This document shows, piece after piece, positions 1 through 14,967 of a stretch of 64,000 nucleotides of DNA. Each line of letters opens with the position of its first letter. The stretch's first letter is position 1. The notes under the pieces were generated by a model. The model ran no database searches, was not told where the DNA came from, and was given only the letters and a program-made list of their open reading frames with translations. The DNA is from Telopea speciosissima (lineage: Eukaryota; Streptophyta; Magnoliopsida; Proteales; Proteaceae), in NCBI RefSeq assembly GCF_018873765.1, contig NC_057922.1:8879563-8943562 (forward strand). The letters are read 5' to 3'. Both the position numbers and the translations under genes were made by a program.

Positions 1-1589
1 AATTTAACTACTTTGGCCTTATGACATGCCAAATATGAAACCTGCCAGACACCATTTAATATTATGAGAGTAATGCTTTGTAATTGAAATAAACAGTTCT
101 AAAACTCTCGATTTTTATAACTTTTTTACTTGACATAGTAGCCATGGTCTGTGTTTTATGGCATATGGTTTTTCTTTAATTATGTCATTTTAAAAAAAAA
201 ATGGTTTGTGGTTTTCCTTTATTAGTGATGCCATATCAAGTTACTCTTAGAAATTTTGATATGATTTTCGAAAGTCTAGATTCTATTTTCCAGATGAGTC
301 TTAAGTTGTAATGTAGTTCTAGATTGGTATGAACCAGGATCTGCTATGAACTGGGTAATTCGGCTAGGTCAAAATAGTTGAAAATTGTTAAATTAGGGTT
401 AGAGTTTGATGGGACCTAGGGTTTGATGGTTGGATTAGGTCAAGTGGATGTAGGGGAGTCTATCGGTGAAAGTTACGTTAAGTTTTAATGGAGGAATGAG
501 TGCTGGAATGAATTTGCAGCAGGTTAGGTTTAGGGTTTTTGGCTTTTGAAAGTTGGAAGATGATGAAATCTAGGGTTTAAAGTGGTCAACTAGGGCTGGG
601 GCTTGGATTGAGTTTCCCTTAGGGTGAGGGGAGAATTCGATCCAAATTTGGAGGGGTTTTGATGGTTGAATTGGTCTGGACAGAATTTGGGTTATAGGAA
701 AAAGGTTTAGAGATGAGGAGATGCTAGGGTTTCGTGATTTAGAGTATTAGAAGAAGAATTGTTGGGGATGGGGTGATTCAAACTCACTGCTGTTGCATAA
801 TTTCCTTGGCAGCAGCTTGTTTGATTGTATTGAATAAAAATCAAAACTTGAATTGAATTTGAAAGTAGTTCTTCAAAAGAACAAAGCGAGCTTGAACGAA
901 CCACCCGGGCTTCACACCCCAAGGTGTTGATTGGATCAAACACCAATCCACCAGCCTTGATCGAACACAAGACAAAAATCTTGTATTATGTTTAAGTGCT
1001 GTTACAAGTCTGCAATAGGAGTATTGGCAGCATATGTGTCTGAAGTTCAATCTCTGTTTTCTGAGAATCTACTCATCAGATTGGGCTGAGATTAAACTAT
1101 GTCATTCCCCATCCTATCTACTTCATTTGACCCAAGTTTGTTGTCCATCGGACTGGTGGATTGAAAGTTATGCTAGTTCTCTTTGTTTTCTATTTTTCTC
1201 CATGCGTGTTATTCCTAATCCAACCATCAATTTGCTTTAATATTTTAACCATATACTCACCCATTATGGCCTAAAATATATGTTAGTTTCAGCCCCATCA
1301 GATTTTTGGTTTGCAAGTTCTAATTGTATTTAGTTTCTGCCATATTCATAGTTTTCTGGTTCACTGCGATTCTGGTTTCTAGTGTTTGGTTTTTCCAGCA
1401 TAGCAAACCTCATCAAAATAGATGATCTTTTATTTGTTTCACATGTTTCGGTGATGGGTAGCTTAGTTTGTAGCTCAAGCAGTCATTTTTCATCAAATTT
1501 GATAGATTATATTATCGTATATTCTTTCTTCACCTGCATGCTGTGGATCCCTTTAATTTTCCTGGGTGCTTTTTCTTTTTCCTCTGCAG
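1..1589 (+). other. CAND1 intron (5' part cut by window edge)
   Basis: This stretch precedes the first visible CAND1 exon and ends in a good polypyrimidine tract and CAG at 1587-1589. I see no exon for the preceding CAND1 residues, so the 5' exons lie outside the window. About 870-1010 resembles 44480-44545 (shared wording around AAGGTGTTGATTGGAT and ACACCAATCCAC) and is probably a fragment of an LTR. The rest is T-rich with no recognised feature. Confidence 0.7.
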
Positions 1590-4500
1590 GGAATGAGCAC
1601 TGAGATTAAGTGTGAGTGTCTTGATATCTTGTGTGATGTTCTTCATAGATTTGGGAATCTCATGACAGCAGACCATGAACTGTTGTTGGGTTCACTATTG
1701 TCCCAATTGAGTTCCAATCCGGCCAGCGTCAGAAAGAAGTCCATTTCATGTATTGGTGAGTTGAAATCAACTTATATTCAATGGTTTCTGACATGTTTAA
1801 TGATCTTGTTCCTTTTGCAATCTGAAAAACTGCCTTCATTAAAATGCAGCTTCTTAAAGATATAGAATTATTATGATCTTTTGATAACAATCAAGAGATC
1901 TAAATTATTTATTCTTCCCTTCTAGCTTCTCTTGCTTCAAGCATGTCGGATGATCTGTTGGCAAAAGCCACAGTTGCAGTTGTTCAGCTCTTAAAAAATA
2001 AGGGCCCAAAGCCTGAAATGACTAGAACAAATATTCAGATGATCGGAGCCCTGAGGTAAGCAATGAAGCATTTCCTTTTGGATTTGTGCATGATTCCTGC
2101 CCATTTTTTTCTTGATAATTTCATATGTGGAGCATATAAACAGCTCACATGTTATATGACCTCACATCACATCCATAAAAATTGTTGGTAGTTGATATTA
2201 TTCATTGTTTTCTATTCAGTCATCTTGATTGATATATACAAGGTTTGAAAACTTGTTTTGTTTTGCCTTTTCGGTCAGACTTAGAGCGAAGTAACAAAAT
2301 TTTGGCGTAATTTCTCTGAAACTGTGTATTTTTCCCATGAGTTTTGCTTGGCCATTTTGGGGGGCAAACTGCTGAAATGACCGAAATGAGTGAAATACCG
2401 AAACAAAATGACGGGGAATGACCGAAATTTTGGCAAAACAGTGCTGATTCTGGGTTTTGCCTCCTGTTTCGTCTCAGACATGTTGAAATCAGTGAAATTT
2501 CGGCGAAATTTTGAACTATTGATATATAACTGCTATGTTAAATTCTTGGAACATTTATTTTATTTGTTTACTGCATTATTTATTGCTTCTCTTCATAGTT
2601 ATCATGGCACCAAGGTGAACTTAGGTGGTGGCCAGGCGCCTAAGGCATAATAAATATACCAAACTGGGGTTTTTAGTTGCAAAGTAATGGTATTTCTTTC
2701 CTTTAAAATGTAATCTTGAGTGGGTTTAATATGTAAAATAAATTTTTTATTTTATTTACTTATGAATATTAAGGGGGCAATGTATAAATAATAAAATATC
2801 ATCTTTAATGTTATAATTTAACTTCTCCTAACCAGCGATCCACCATTCTTCTCTTTCTCTCTTCTAGCTGTGCTCTAGCTATGACTGAATTATATATAAT
2901 CTTTTTATGTGTTTTCTTGACAATTGAAAAAAATCCACTACAAAATTTTCTGTTTCCTTGAAGCACTTGTATATATCTTCCTGTTGTTCAGTAATCCTAA
3001 GGTTTTCTTGCTTTTCAGTGCTTTTAAATTAAACGTTAACATGTCATGGGGACTTCTTGTGCTAAAATGTTAATTACTAGCAACAAATCATGCTCATTAT
3101 GGTTTTTTCAGTCGTGCTGTTGGATATCGTTTTGGACCACATCTTGGAGATACTGTTCCATTGCTTATTAACTATTGTACAACTGCATCAGAAAATGATG
3201 AAGAACTTCGAGAGTACAGTTTGCAGGTATTATTTGTCAACTTGTCTGTAGGATGTATACTTTTGGAAATTGAATTGCTTGTGTCAGACGCATTGATTAC
3301 ATTGTGTTATTTTATTCCAGGCGCTTGAAAGCTTTCTACTCAGATGCCCCAGGGATATTTCCTCCTATTGTGATGAAATTTTGCGTCTTACTCTGGAATT
3401 TTTAAGCTATGATCCAAACTTCACTGATAACATGGAGGAGGATACTGATGATGAGAGCCATGAGGAAGAGGAAGATGAGTATGTTTATGGTTTATTGTTG
3501 TAGACGAATGGAGATGTGATCTCATGTTCATTCTAGCTTCTAATTTTATGTCCTGTAATATTGTAGTGAGAGTGCAAATGAATATACAGATGATGAGGAT
3601 GTCAGCTGGAAAGTTCGAAGGGCAGCAGCCAAATGCTTAGCTGCTATAGTTGTCTCCCGTCCAGAGATGCTCTCAAAGCTGTATGAGGAGGTATTAATTA
3701 AAAGAAATCATTCTTTTGCTCTTCTACTAGAGTTTAGGGATTAGTAGCCTCTCTACTGAAGTTGTTACTTTTGTGGTATTCTGCCTGACTTGGTTAGCTA
3801 GAATTGGACAAATTAATGATGTTTAAAAACAGGTTTTGATCTGTGGGTTGTGAATTGGGTTAAGATTTTTTTGAGAGAATTAAATATTGTATCATCTCCA
3901 CAGCTGCCATGATCCTATTATTCTAAGTTTTGGAAGAAGTTTTCTTGTACGGCAGCACCAATGGCCATTTGTCTCATGGAGAGGCATGATTTGATCAATC
4001 TGGCCAGTGGAGAGATGGGATAAGTGAGATATGATAAGTAAGTGGCCAATCCCAACCATATGGTTTGCCATGTGTACATTGTTTGGGGAACTGGAACTGG
4101 ATAACTGATTTCCAGTTGAATCAGATCAGAATCGGTTGGATCCGATTACTGATTAAAAAATTGACCGATTTTTAGGGTGAGGCTGATTCCGGCTGATTTT
4201 GACCGATTCCCTGCCGAATTGGAACTGAAATTGATGGAGGCTGATCCCGTTGCCAATTCCGCTTCCTTGAACCTTGCACGTGTAGGATTATGCCGTTGTT
4301 TCTTCAACAATTCAAGTTCTTTAGACAATAAACTTTGTCAGACTATTTTTTAGCATTGTATTGACACACGGAGAAATCAATTGGTCTTAAAATTAATCTA
4401 TGGCTTGATGACAACGTTGGCAATACTTCCTCTTGGTTTGACCTGCCTAGTGCAGAGTAAATGGTAGATTACGAGTTGGAGCGGCTTCTGACATGGTTCA

Positions 4501-7500
4501 AGGAATCGGAATCAAATCGGATGAATCAGCCGATACGAATTGGAATCAGCCTAGCCAATCCCGATTCCTGCGATCCTTTTTCTAGTCGCCCATTGTTCTT
4601 CTTTTGATCTTCATTTTTGGTCATTATTTCCTTCTTTTAGTCAGTACAATATCTGAAAATCAAGGAAACCTACCTCTCGTAGTAAGAACCCCAAGTTTAT
4701 TTAATAAAAAACTCCAAAAAATTCGGAAATCTTTGCTGCTTCCCGATTCCAATTTCTAGGCTTCTGGCCATAGTTATCAGGATGGCCATGGTGTTGGAGA
4801 GGGTCTAAAACCAAGGCGACACCAACAAGACGCTCAAGGCGACCAAGGAGTCTGGACACCCTAGGTGACGCCTTGATAACTATGCTTCTGACCAATTCCA
4901 TATTAACAGAGACCAATCCCATGTCCGATTCCTAGTTCTTAAACCTTGCTTTTGACAGTGTTGGTTCTAAAAACCCACTCCCTGTAAATTAATGTGTTCC
5001 TGTTGTGATATTATTCTGGTGATATGTATGTGTAAGTGATGTTTCTTCAACTGTGCAGGCATGCCCTAAACTGATAGAAAGGTTTAAAGAAAGAGAAGAA
5101 AATGTCAAGGTAGTGTCAAGTCATGCTTTTCTGTATCTCTTTTTGCATCCTATGGTTGATTTTCAGATACTGTTATGCTGCAGATGGATGTATTTAATAC
5201 TTTCATTGAGCTACTACGTCAAACTGGAAATGTTACGAAGGGACAGGCCGACATAAATGAATCGAGGTAATTATTATTATTATTTTTTTAATCTTGAGTA
5301 GAACTTGTATTGTTTGTAATTCTTTGATTGGTAAGATAAATATATTTAGGAAAACTTGGAGAATTCTAGTCATTATTTTAGGTCACAGACAGTTTTATGG
5401 ATTTACCAATCCAGATTGATGAGATTCGATATTCGTCTGGGATCTCTGTGATACTGATACTTATCTTTAGATCTTTGATTCCGTCCAATAATGATGGCGG
5501 AACCTTTTGGCTCTGAACAGTCTCAGAAGATTTTGCTTTGAACCTAATAACCCTGACCCATCAGTATGCCTGTCCAAAACCAGATTATTCCGGTTTTGTG
5601 TGGCAAGTTTTCTTTTTTTGATCTATGAAACTTTTGGAGAAGGTTATTTAAGCCCGCCTGAGAATAGAGACTCATATCTCGAAGAACCAATTTGGTTTTA
5701 TGCCAGGTAGATCCATGACAAAAGCTATATACCTACTTAGGAGGCTCATGGAAAGATGTAGAGCTAGCAAGAAGGACCTCCATATGGTCTTTATTGACCT
5801 GGAGTCTGGAGAAAGACTATGACAGAGTCCCTAGAGATTTAATCTGGCAAGTACTTGCAAAGAGAGGGGTGTCGAGTAAATATATAGATGTAAAGATATG
5901 TATGAGAATGTGGTGACTAGTGTGAGATTTGCGGGAGGCCAGGGCAAGGAATTCCCAATTACGATTGGGTTACACCTAGAGATTTAATATGTTTTCGCTT
6001 ATCATGGATGAATTAATCAACAACATCCAAGGCGAGGTACCGTGGTGTATGGTCTTCGCCAATGATATCGTTTTAGTGGATGAGACGACAGCAGGGCTTA
6101 ACACTAAGCTAGAGATGTGGAGATCATCCTTGGAAACAAGAGGCTTTAAGATTAGTAGATCAAAGACGGCGTATATGATGTGTAACTGTAGCCACACATG
6201 ATGGATGTTGACATGGTCAAATTTGAGGCGAGAGAGTTACTGCCATGTGACTATTTCACTATTTCAGATATCTGGGGTCTATCATACACAAAGAAGGTGA
6301 TATAGATGATGATGTTTCACAAATAATTAAAGTTGGCTGGATGAAGTGGAGAGGTGCGACCGGAGTACTGTGTGACTGTCACATTCCTGTAAAGCTAAAA
6401 GGAAAATTTTACAGGTTTGTGGTCCGACCTGCTATGATGTATGGGGCAGAATTCTGGGCGGTTAAGAAGTGCCATATGGCGAAGCTATGAGTCACAGAGA
6501 TTAGGATGTTAAGATGGATGTGCGGCAAAACTAGGAAGGGTAAAGTGAGGAACGAACGTATTAGAGCGGAAGTGAGAGTTGCTCCGATCAGCGACAAGCT
6601 CCAAGAATGTCGTCTGAGGTGGTTTGGCCATGTGCAATGGAGGCCTGAGGACGCCCCAATAAAGATGAGTGATTTAATTCTGATCGAGGGAGCTAAAAGA
6701 GCTTGGGGTAGGCCTAAAATGACCGTCGGTGAGGTCGTTGTGAAGGACATGCAGAGTCTGGGTCTTGTGCCAAGTATGACCACAGATAGAGCCTATTAGA
6801 GGGCAAGGATCCATGTTGTTGACACAAGGTAGCTGAGATTTTCTTGATTTTCTGGGCTTGACTATTTCCTTTTACTCTCATTTTTCATTTTCCATCTAGT
6901 ACTTTTCATATCTCTTTTCTCTATTTTTATTCTCCATTCCTCTTACTTTTCGTTGTGAGGAGCTCAATTTTCTCTACTTTTTTTTTAATAGGATCCATGT
7001 AGTTGACCCCATTTAGTTGGGATAAGGCAGAGTTGTTGTTTTATGTTGGTGGGTAAGAGATTTGTTGAGGTCATTTCCTCCTTTTCTTGGTTCCTTGTGT
7101 GGGTTGTTGGATGGTGGACCTTGCTGTCTTTAGAGTCTCTCTCTGTGTTTTTGTTCAATGACAAGCTTTCATTGGTGTGTAAATTCCGTAAGTGACATGC
7201 AAAGTAAATATTATAGGGCTTTGTCACTGAAGATTGTTAAAACTAGAAGATACATTTTCAAACTAGATGAAAAAATTTCTTACAAGTTACAAGATCCGAC
7301 CAACACTTATCTTCAATACTGGGTTGGTTTGCTTTGTCAGATTTGTTGTGCTTGGTTGCCTAATCTAGCTTATTGGGTGTGATGCAAGATAGGTTTGACT
7401 ACCTATGTAATGCTGGGGGTTATGGGCCTACGATACAAGCGTATGAAGTTTAGGGCCGACAACACAGATGAATGTTGTAAAATAAGCGAAGGAGATCAAT

Positions 7501-10500
7501 AAAAATTCTTAAAATAACTTAGCTCTTAAGGAGGAGGAGTAGGGTAAATAATATGGTGCCTGCATAGCTAAGAACCAAGGTTCTAAAACTCGGTCTCGAC
7601 CAGGTCGAGTTTTCTAAGATCTCGAGATCTCGGCGGACAGTTTATTTTGTTTTATGTTTCGGTGGACATATGGCCATAGTTGGCTTCGAAACTTTAAGGT
7701 AAGCTTGTTTTAGGCTTAATAAACATATCTAAAGGTTCACATTGAAAGAAAAAAAAAACACCCAATTTTGTGTTTTTGATTTGCACCCTTGGTTGGCAGT
7801 AAAGGCCGAACCCTTAATGTAATATTGCCTATTCTACACATTGTTTGAATGATATGAGACATAATTGGCAAGTAAAACAAGTAAATTATGCACAAACCAC
7901 AAGATAAAATGAAGTGTTCACAATGTAGATTACATAGACACCCAACCTAAGTACAATGAATAATATATAAGTCATAGACACCTTACTACCCTAGTCTTCC
8001 ACGTCTTAACTTTTAAGTCCCAACAATACAATACTATGACTCTATGAGTACTGAGGAGGTTGAGATTCTCGAATTATTCGAAATCTCGGTCGAGTTTTTC
8101 GAGCTTTTACATTTTTTATTGTTTCATATAATAACTCGTCTCGAGAAGCTCAAGTTTCTCCAGTTTTCTGAGATCTCGGCGAGATTTTGAACTTTGCTAA
8201 GAACAGGGTAAGGGAGATCAGTAATATGAGGTAGGGCTTCAAAAGATGACGGTAGGGGTGGGTAAATAGGTAATGGTGTTTACATATCCTCCTAGTTGGA
8301 ATAAAACTGTTGACCTTACTCTATAGTATACAGGTAACAAATCCTACCATCTGGAGCGTAAACAGGTGAGGCGTGTACTACATTATTCCCCTTTGCAAAA
8401 CCTTATAAATAAACATAAAATAATCAATTACTCAATCCATAAAATACCATGGAAATATTCACATGTAAAGTCAATGTTCCCCAAGTTTTTTTGGGGAATG
8501 GGGATAGGCTTTTGAGTAATTGAGTGTTGGTCAAGGATTTTGGCTAGTTGCTTTGGGTCTTTGGGTTTGAGTGTAGGATTGGGAATGGATCTAATTACTT
8601 GTTTTATGCATATAATTGCAAGGTGGGTAAACATATAGTGTAGAAACCCCTTACCCTCTCCATTTTGTTAAGCAGAGTAAAAGCTGTACCCTTATCCCAC
8701 CCACTAAAGCTAAATGAAATCAAACCTTCATCCTTACCTCCAAAGGAGGGTCAAATAAGGCAGGTAAATGGGTAAAATTTGCAGACCTAAATCTATGCTT
8801 GTAGATATGTTTTAAGAAGTCTACTACTTAGTAGACTACAGCTATTGCTTTTTCATTTTTTCCTTTTTTGTTGTAGAATTCTTAAAGTGATTATATTTAT
8901 CTTGATGTGGGAAACCTGAAATCCAATTGGTTTTAAATTTGAATGAATATGTTCTTTTGAAATAGGGAATGGCCTTGATTTATTACCTGTTCTTGCTGTT
9001 ATTTTGATTTCTATCTGCTGTGTTGCTAATCTTTATTGTTTTTCTTCATTTTTACTCTGATCATAGTTGCTGATTACTTGAGGTTTACCATGACGGCTGC
9101 TTATTTCTTGGCTCTTTAGTTTCTTGAATCTGCATATTGAAGTTTCACTGTTTGTATAGCATCTTCAAGATTCGACGATTAGTTATAGATCCTGAACCTT
9201 TAGAAATTAGTCTTGTTTCCTCATGCGCTCGGTCCTATTTCAATCTGATCCAATTGATCGTTGAACTGACTCTGTGGATCCTGTCCTGTAAATTTATAAA
9301 TTTTCAGTTGATATTATTTGCATTTGATGGTTTGTTTAGTATTTCCTGCAAAAGTCATAAGCAAATTCTATACCTGCCAAGAACATATCTTTTTCAGTTT
9401 TCTCTTCCTTAGTTGTTAACCCTAAGGTATTCTTCCCCATCTCAACTATATCTCTTTTAAAAGTTCTGTTTGATTGTTCCTCAATTATTAGAGTCCCTCT
9501 CCCAGGTGTTTCTTAACCCTAATTTCATTGGGTTACTTCCTAGTCCAATAACTTGCATGGTTACAATTTACAAGGTTTTCTCAAATCTTTCTGCATCTTT
9601 TATAGACTTCATGCTATTTTGCATAATTAACTGATATTAGTTTAGCCTTCATCGTGATATGTATCCAATAATTTCTGATTAGTAGTTATTGCAAAGCTGC
9701 AGCTGATACTAATTTGACCCATTTGCAGTCCACGGTGGTTACTGAAACAAGAAGTCCCAAAAATTGTTAAATCTATAAATAAACAACTGCGTGAAAAGTC
9801 TATCAAGACAAAGGTGGGAACAAGAGTAATAATTTTTTGCTGATACACAATGGGACCTTTTCTCTTTCTTGTCTTGATCCTTTTGTCCTTAGTGCAGGTT
9901 GGTGCGTTTTCAGTTTTGAAGGAACTTGTAGTTGTCTTACCAGACTGCCTAGCGGAACACATTGGGTCCCTTGTTCCTGGAATTGAGAAAGCATTAAGTG
10001 TAAGTGAAACCAGTTAATGCCGAAGAGTGAAACTGTTTGCCTTTTCTCTGTATATGCTAACATGTTTCCTCCTGCGTTAATCTGTTTTTTTTAGGACAAA
10101 TCCTCGACCTCAAATTTGAAAATTGAGGCTCTAATTTTCACCAGATTAGTTATGGCTTCACATTCACCTTCTGTCTTCCACCATTATGTCAAGGTAACAG
10201 TGTAGATTATTTTAATTAATATTTTTTTTTTACAAATGCAAAAGATTTTAATTGAGAGGGGAGAAAAGAGAAGAATATACAAGCAGAAGAAAAATGGTTA
10301 ATTTTATGGTGGTTGTCACCTGCTTTACTTCTATTTTACTTTTTCGTTAACATCCGCAACTGAAGTTTGGCATTTTTTTTAATTGAAAATTTGAGTTTAA
10401 TGTTTAATTTAAGTTTACCGAGATTTAATTGAAGTTCTGTAATTTTTTGAAGTCAGATTTGGTATCCTTCTGAATCTGTGCATCTACCAATCCTACAAAT

Positions 10501-13500
10501 CTACTTATTTTTCATAAAAATCTATTTGTAGAACTTTCTACAGTTTATGGCCCATGGGATTAATAACCTATATTTTATATAGTATTTATTAATCCAAGTA
10601 TTAAACTCAATACTGAAGGATCATCTTCAGGATCTATTGATCCACTAAAGGTTTCCTGTGGTCATGTATTTTAGTTCCTATAGCATTGTATTTAAGGAAA
10701 CCAAATATTAGAAAATTTCCTTTAAATATTTGTCCACAGCCTAAGTAAAAAATAATATGTGGATATGTTTTTCCTTATGTAGTATTGTTTGTTCAAGTGA
10801 AAGCACACATTTTTTATTTATATGAGAAAAATATGGAAAATTAATTTTTCCTTGTAATAGTTACATGGAGTCCTAATGATACAGTATTCAGCTACTAGCA
10901 GAAAGAAGAGGAAGAAAAGAGCCTGTGGTTTGGGTTTTGGGTCAGTCTGGTTCAATTTCTGGTCCAAATCTGGCATGTGGTTCAAGTCATGTTCAGTCCA
11001 ATCGTGGGTCCTTGTTTAGTGTTTTTTCTCGCTATTTAAGTGTTTAGTAGGGGGGGGGGGCCTTGGTGCAACTGTAAGGTTGCCCATTGTGACCAAGTAG
11101 TCATGGGTTCAAGTCTGAAAACAGTCTCTCTGCGAAGGTAGGGGTAAGGCTGCGTGCATGATGACCCTCCCTAGACACCGTGGTAGTGGGAGCCTCTTGC
11201 ACTGGTTACGGCCCCCCCTTTTTTTTGAGTGGTTAGTAGATAGTTGGATTTGGGACTCTATGACTCTACTCTTGCTTGAAGTTTTCTTTTATTTTATGTA
11301 GAGTTATAGTCAGCATAGTACTAAAACTCGTTTCGTCTCGGTCTAGATTTCGAGTATCTCGGTCGAGTCGAAACAAAATGCAACATTGAATTGAAAAATG
11401 CAATATTTTGAATATTTCTTTTGGAAATCTTGGTCATCTCGTTTCGGGAATTTCGGAAATCTCGGTCATTTTTGGCATCTTACACCCACAAAAAAAAATA
11501 CCATATTTCGACGAAATTTCGGTATCTCGGAAATTTCGGTCTGACCGAAACACCGAAATGAAACGAGTTTTAATACTATGATAGTCAGTTAAAACTACCT
11601 CTTTGGCAACCTATTGGCTGAAGGAGTTTTAAGCTTAGTTAGAGTCTGTTTTTGAATCTTATATAAGGTTATAAGGGACTTCAGAGGGGCTCACGAATAT
11701 CTGAATGAAGATGAAGATTTCAGCTGAATTGGTTATGTGGATCTCAGACTAGCTTTTGTGGATTCAAGGTGTTCTTGCTCAATGGATTCTGGGTGAACTA
11801 TTGTGGTGTTCAATAGTTCTGCCGTGGATTCGGCATAGGATCAGGTGGGATTCCTGTTTCATAGCCTTATTCCATTTCTCCGTTGATCAGGTTAGTTTTC
11901 TGTAACTTTCCCCTACACTGCGCAAGTTAAATCTCCCTTTTATCTTGATTCTAGTTGCTTTAATTTCATACTTTTCTTCTAATCAGTTTCAGCCTTAGTT
12001 TACCTTTGTTTTCTATTCTATGTACCCTGTTTCTACCTTTGTTTTCTATTCTGTGTACCCTGTTTCTATTTCTGGTCCCATATCTTTTTTAAACCTAAAA
12101 AATACTATCAATTTCTGAGAGTCCTACTTCTGGTTTGTTTCTTCTAATTCTCTGTTTCTGGTTCTGTTTTCTCAATTCTGGTTGGAGACCACTGATAAGC
12201 TCTCTTGTAGCTGTTATTTCATTACATCAGTTTTTTTTTTTATCAGATTATGTTTTGAACCATTAAGAACCTGCTATTGAATTCTGGTTTTCTATCAGAA
12301 TTTCAGTTTCTATCTTAAGTGTGATTCTTCTTTATTTTAAAATTTGACCGCTGGATTGCTTCCTAATTTTGATTTTTGTTCCCTATACCTAATAGAGCAA
12401 TCAACTAGAATATTTGGCCAATCTGAGCTGTGGTTACTAAGATATTTGTGGTTCCTACCTTCTTGCAATTCTGGTTATTTGTGGTTTTCTAAACCCTAAC
12501 CCCTTGGGTTTTTAAGAACCCCATTACCTAAATAGAATTTATTTGTAGTTTAAATGATTAGTGGTGCACATTTGAGGTACTTAAATCTTCCCTTCTTTAT
12601 GGTATCATAATTGGGTTAAAATAATAGGGTTAAATAATGTTTATTATGTTGTTAGGTTTGGCTGAAGCAGTTTATACTTGTTTATAGCAACACTTTTGCA
12701 ACCTTGGTGCAACGGTTAAGTTTCACTATTGCAACCTGTTGGTTGCGGGTTCGAAACTTGGTAACAACCTCTCCTGCGAAGCTGGGGGTAAGGCTGCGTA
12801 CATTTGCCCCTCCCAGACTCTGTAGTAGCGGGAGCCTTGTGGCCTGGGTTGCTGTTATGCCCTTAGATTGTAAAAACACACACCTAAAATGGTAGTTTGA
12901 CTTTGGACTCTAGGAAACCCTATGTTGTACAATGTTGTATACACTAAATTTAGTACTAGAATTCACATTAATTCTATTAAAACAACAAAATTATGCTTAT
13001 TTAATGAATAAACATAAATCAGAAACCATTTTATAATAATCAAATGTTACACATGGTTCATTACAAATATACGGGAATAATTTGGCGAAAATTCACAAAA
13101 ATTGAGGTTTTCTAGGAAGTTTTGCTCTTTAGAGTTGAAACTAGTGAAACGATACCGAAACTCGAAACATGGGCAAAATTTCATCCAACCCGTGCATTTT
13201 ATACAATAGACTTGACTGAAACGATACCAAAATCCAAAACATGGTCTAATATTCGCCGAAACTGCGAAAATTTCTATCCAAACTTTGACAAAAATGTATA
13301 TTGGTGTAGGTTTCGTTTCGAGACCGCTAAACAGAAACGAAACCCGAGATTTCCACGAAATCTTGCGAAACCTCGTACCATGCTCTAGATTCTATTTTCC
13401 ATTATTTTTCTAATGTTAATGGTGGCTCCCATTCCCATGTTTCTTTTACTCTTTGGATATTACTCGTCTCTGTAACCTTTCTATTAGTAAATATTTTGTT

Positions 13501-14929
13501 GTGTCTTTTGCTTGATCTCCCTGAAGATTTACGTATTTGTTGTTCCAGGCCTTGTCTGGTCCTATATTATCTGCTGTTGGTGAGCGTTATTACAAAGTCA
13601 CTGCCGAGGCATTAAGAGTATGTGGGGAGCTTGTTCGTGTTGTACGCCCACCGGATTTTAAGGTGAAGATATTTTGTCTTTGTTGACTTGAACCTTTAGC
13701 ACAACATTTCATGGCATGTTACTATTTGCTGATGCAGGGTTGTGATTTTGATTTTAAACCTTATGTTCATCCAATATATGATGCCATTTTGACGCGTCTT
13801 GCAAACCAAGATCAAGATCAGGTTGGTAGAACTCTAAGTTGATACTTTCTACCTCATGTTTGTTGTATCTCATGAGGTTCATTTTCCAGGAAGTCAAGGA
13901 GTGTGCTATTTCTTGCATGGGACTCGTAATTTCGACCTTTGGTGATAACCTTCAAGCTGAGTTACCTGCATGTCTTCCTGTGCTTGTTGACCGGATGGGA
14001 AATGAGATAACCCGACTTACAGCAGTTAAGGTGTGTGCCTTGTGATGGAATATGGCTGGAGAAGATGTCTTCTTTCAGCTTCTGATGGAAGTTCTATTAA
14101 TCTGTTAATACTATGTAACTGTTTTATCAAATTACCAGTACTGTGTTTTAGTAACAGCTTTGGGTTTCTTCTTTCAGTTTCTGTACTTTGTCTGGTTGTG
14201 TTTGTATACATGTTTTAAATGCCTCAAAGCATGTGCTGTATGTGTTGTGGGAATTGCAGAAGCACATGTGGTGATGGGGTGGGTTTGGCCCAGGTTGTAT
14301 ATCTTGATTTGGCCTTTTGCTTATTTGTTGTATAGGTTCGTATGCTGGTCTTTGTGTATTTTCCTCTTGGGTCACAAATTTGGTTGTGCATGCATGTGTT
14401 CTACCTTTTTCTTAGTGTTATGAATGCTGGCTAGTACTTGTTGCATCCTATTTAGTATTTTAGTTCTTTATGTTTGACAATTTTGAAATCCTTAAGTGCT
14501 ATTATATAGGTAAAGAGCTAATAACTTTTGTTCTTGTGAGTTTGGAGGGGATTTTGGTATTTGATATTTCTGGCTTCAGAGGTGTTAGTGGTGGTTGAAA
14601 TTCGGTGAGTTGGGGAGGATATGTGGTCCTTTTGAGCAGTCATAAATGTACATTGTAGTTCTGAACTAAAATACTTGTACAGACTACCTTTTTAATCTAG
14701 ATTGTGGGAGAGTTACTGGGACTGGCTTTGTGGTAAACAAAAGGGTTCACTTTGTTATGCTGCTCTTGGTTAGAACTTTATTGGATCACCCTAAAACGAA
14801 GCTGGGTTCCGACAATCAAGGGAAATTATAAGAAGCATAATTCGATATATTGACTAGGGCCCAAAGAGGTCTAGATTATGGCAGAGAACAATAAAAAATT
14901 CTGAGAAACAGTGAAAAGAAAGTGTGTAT

Positions 14930-14967
<38 letters not shown>

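Larger units (their letters stand above)
10880..12660 (+). repeat. Possible LTR-like segment hosting a SINE and a MITE
   Basis: The sequence around the SINE and the MITE has a TATATAAGG word (about 11660) followed by a leader-like stretch with repeated GTGGATTC/TGGTGTTC words, resembling LTR sequence at 44480-44900. No paired LTR, primer-binding site or coding region was found, so this may be a solo LTR or a plain intron. Boundaries are approximate. Confidence 0.3.

Noticed and set aside
12697..12870. tRNA gene suggested by A and B boxes
   Set aside because: No cloverleaf can be closed, and the 3' part matches the Au SINE body; the other two copies confirm a SINE.
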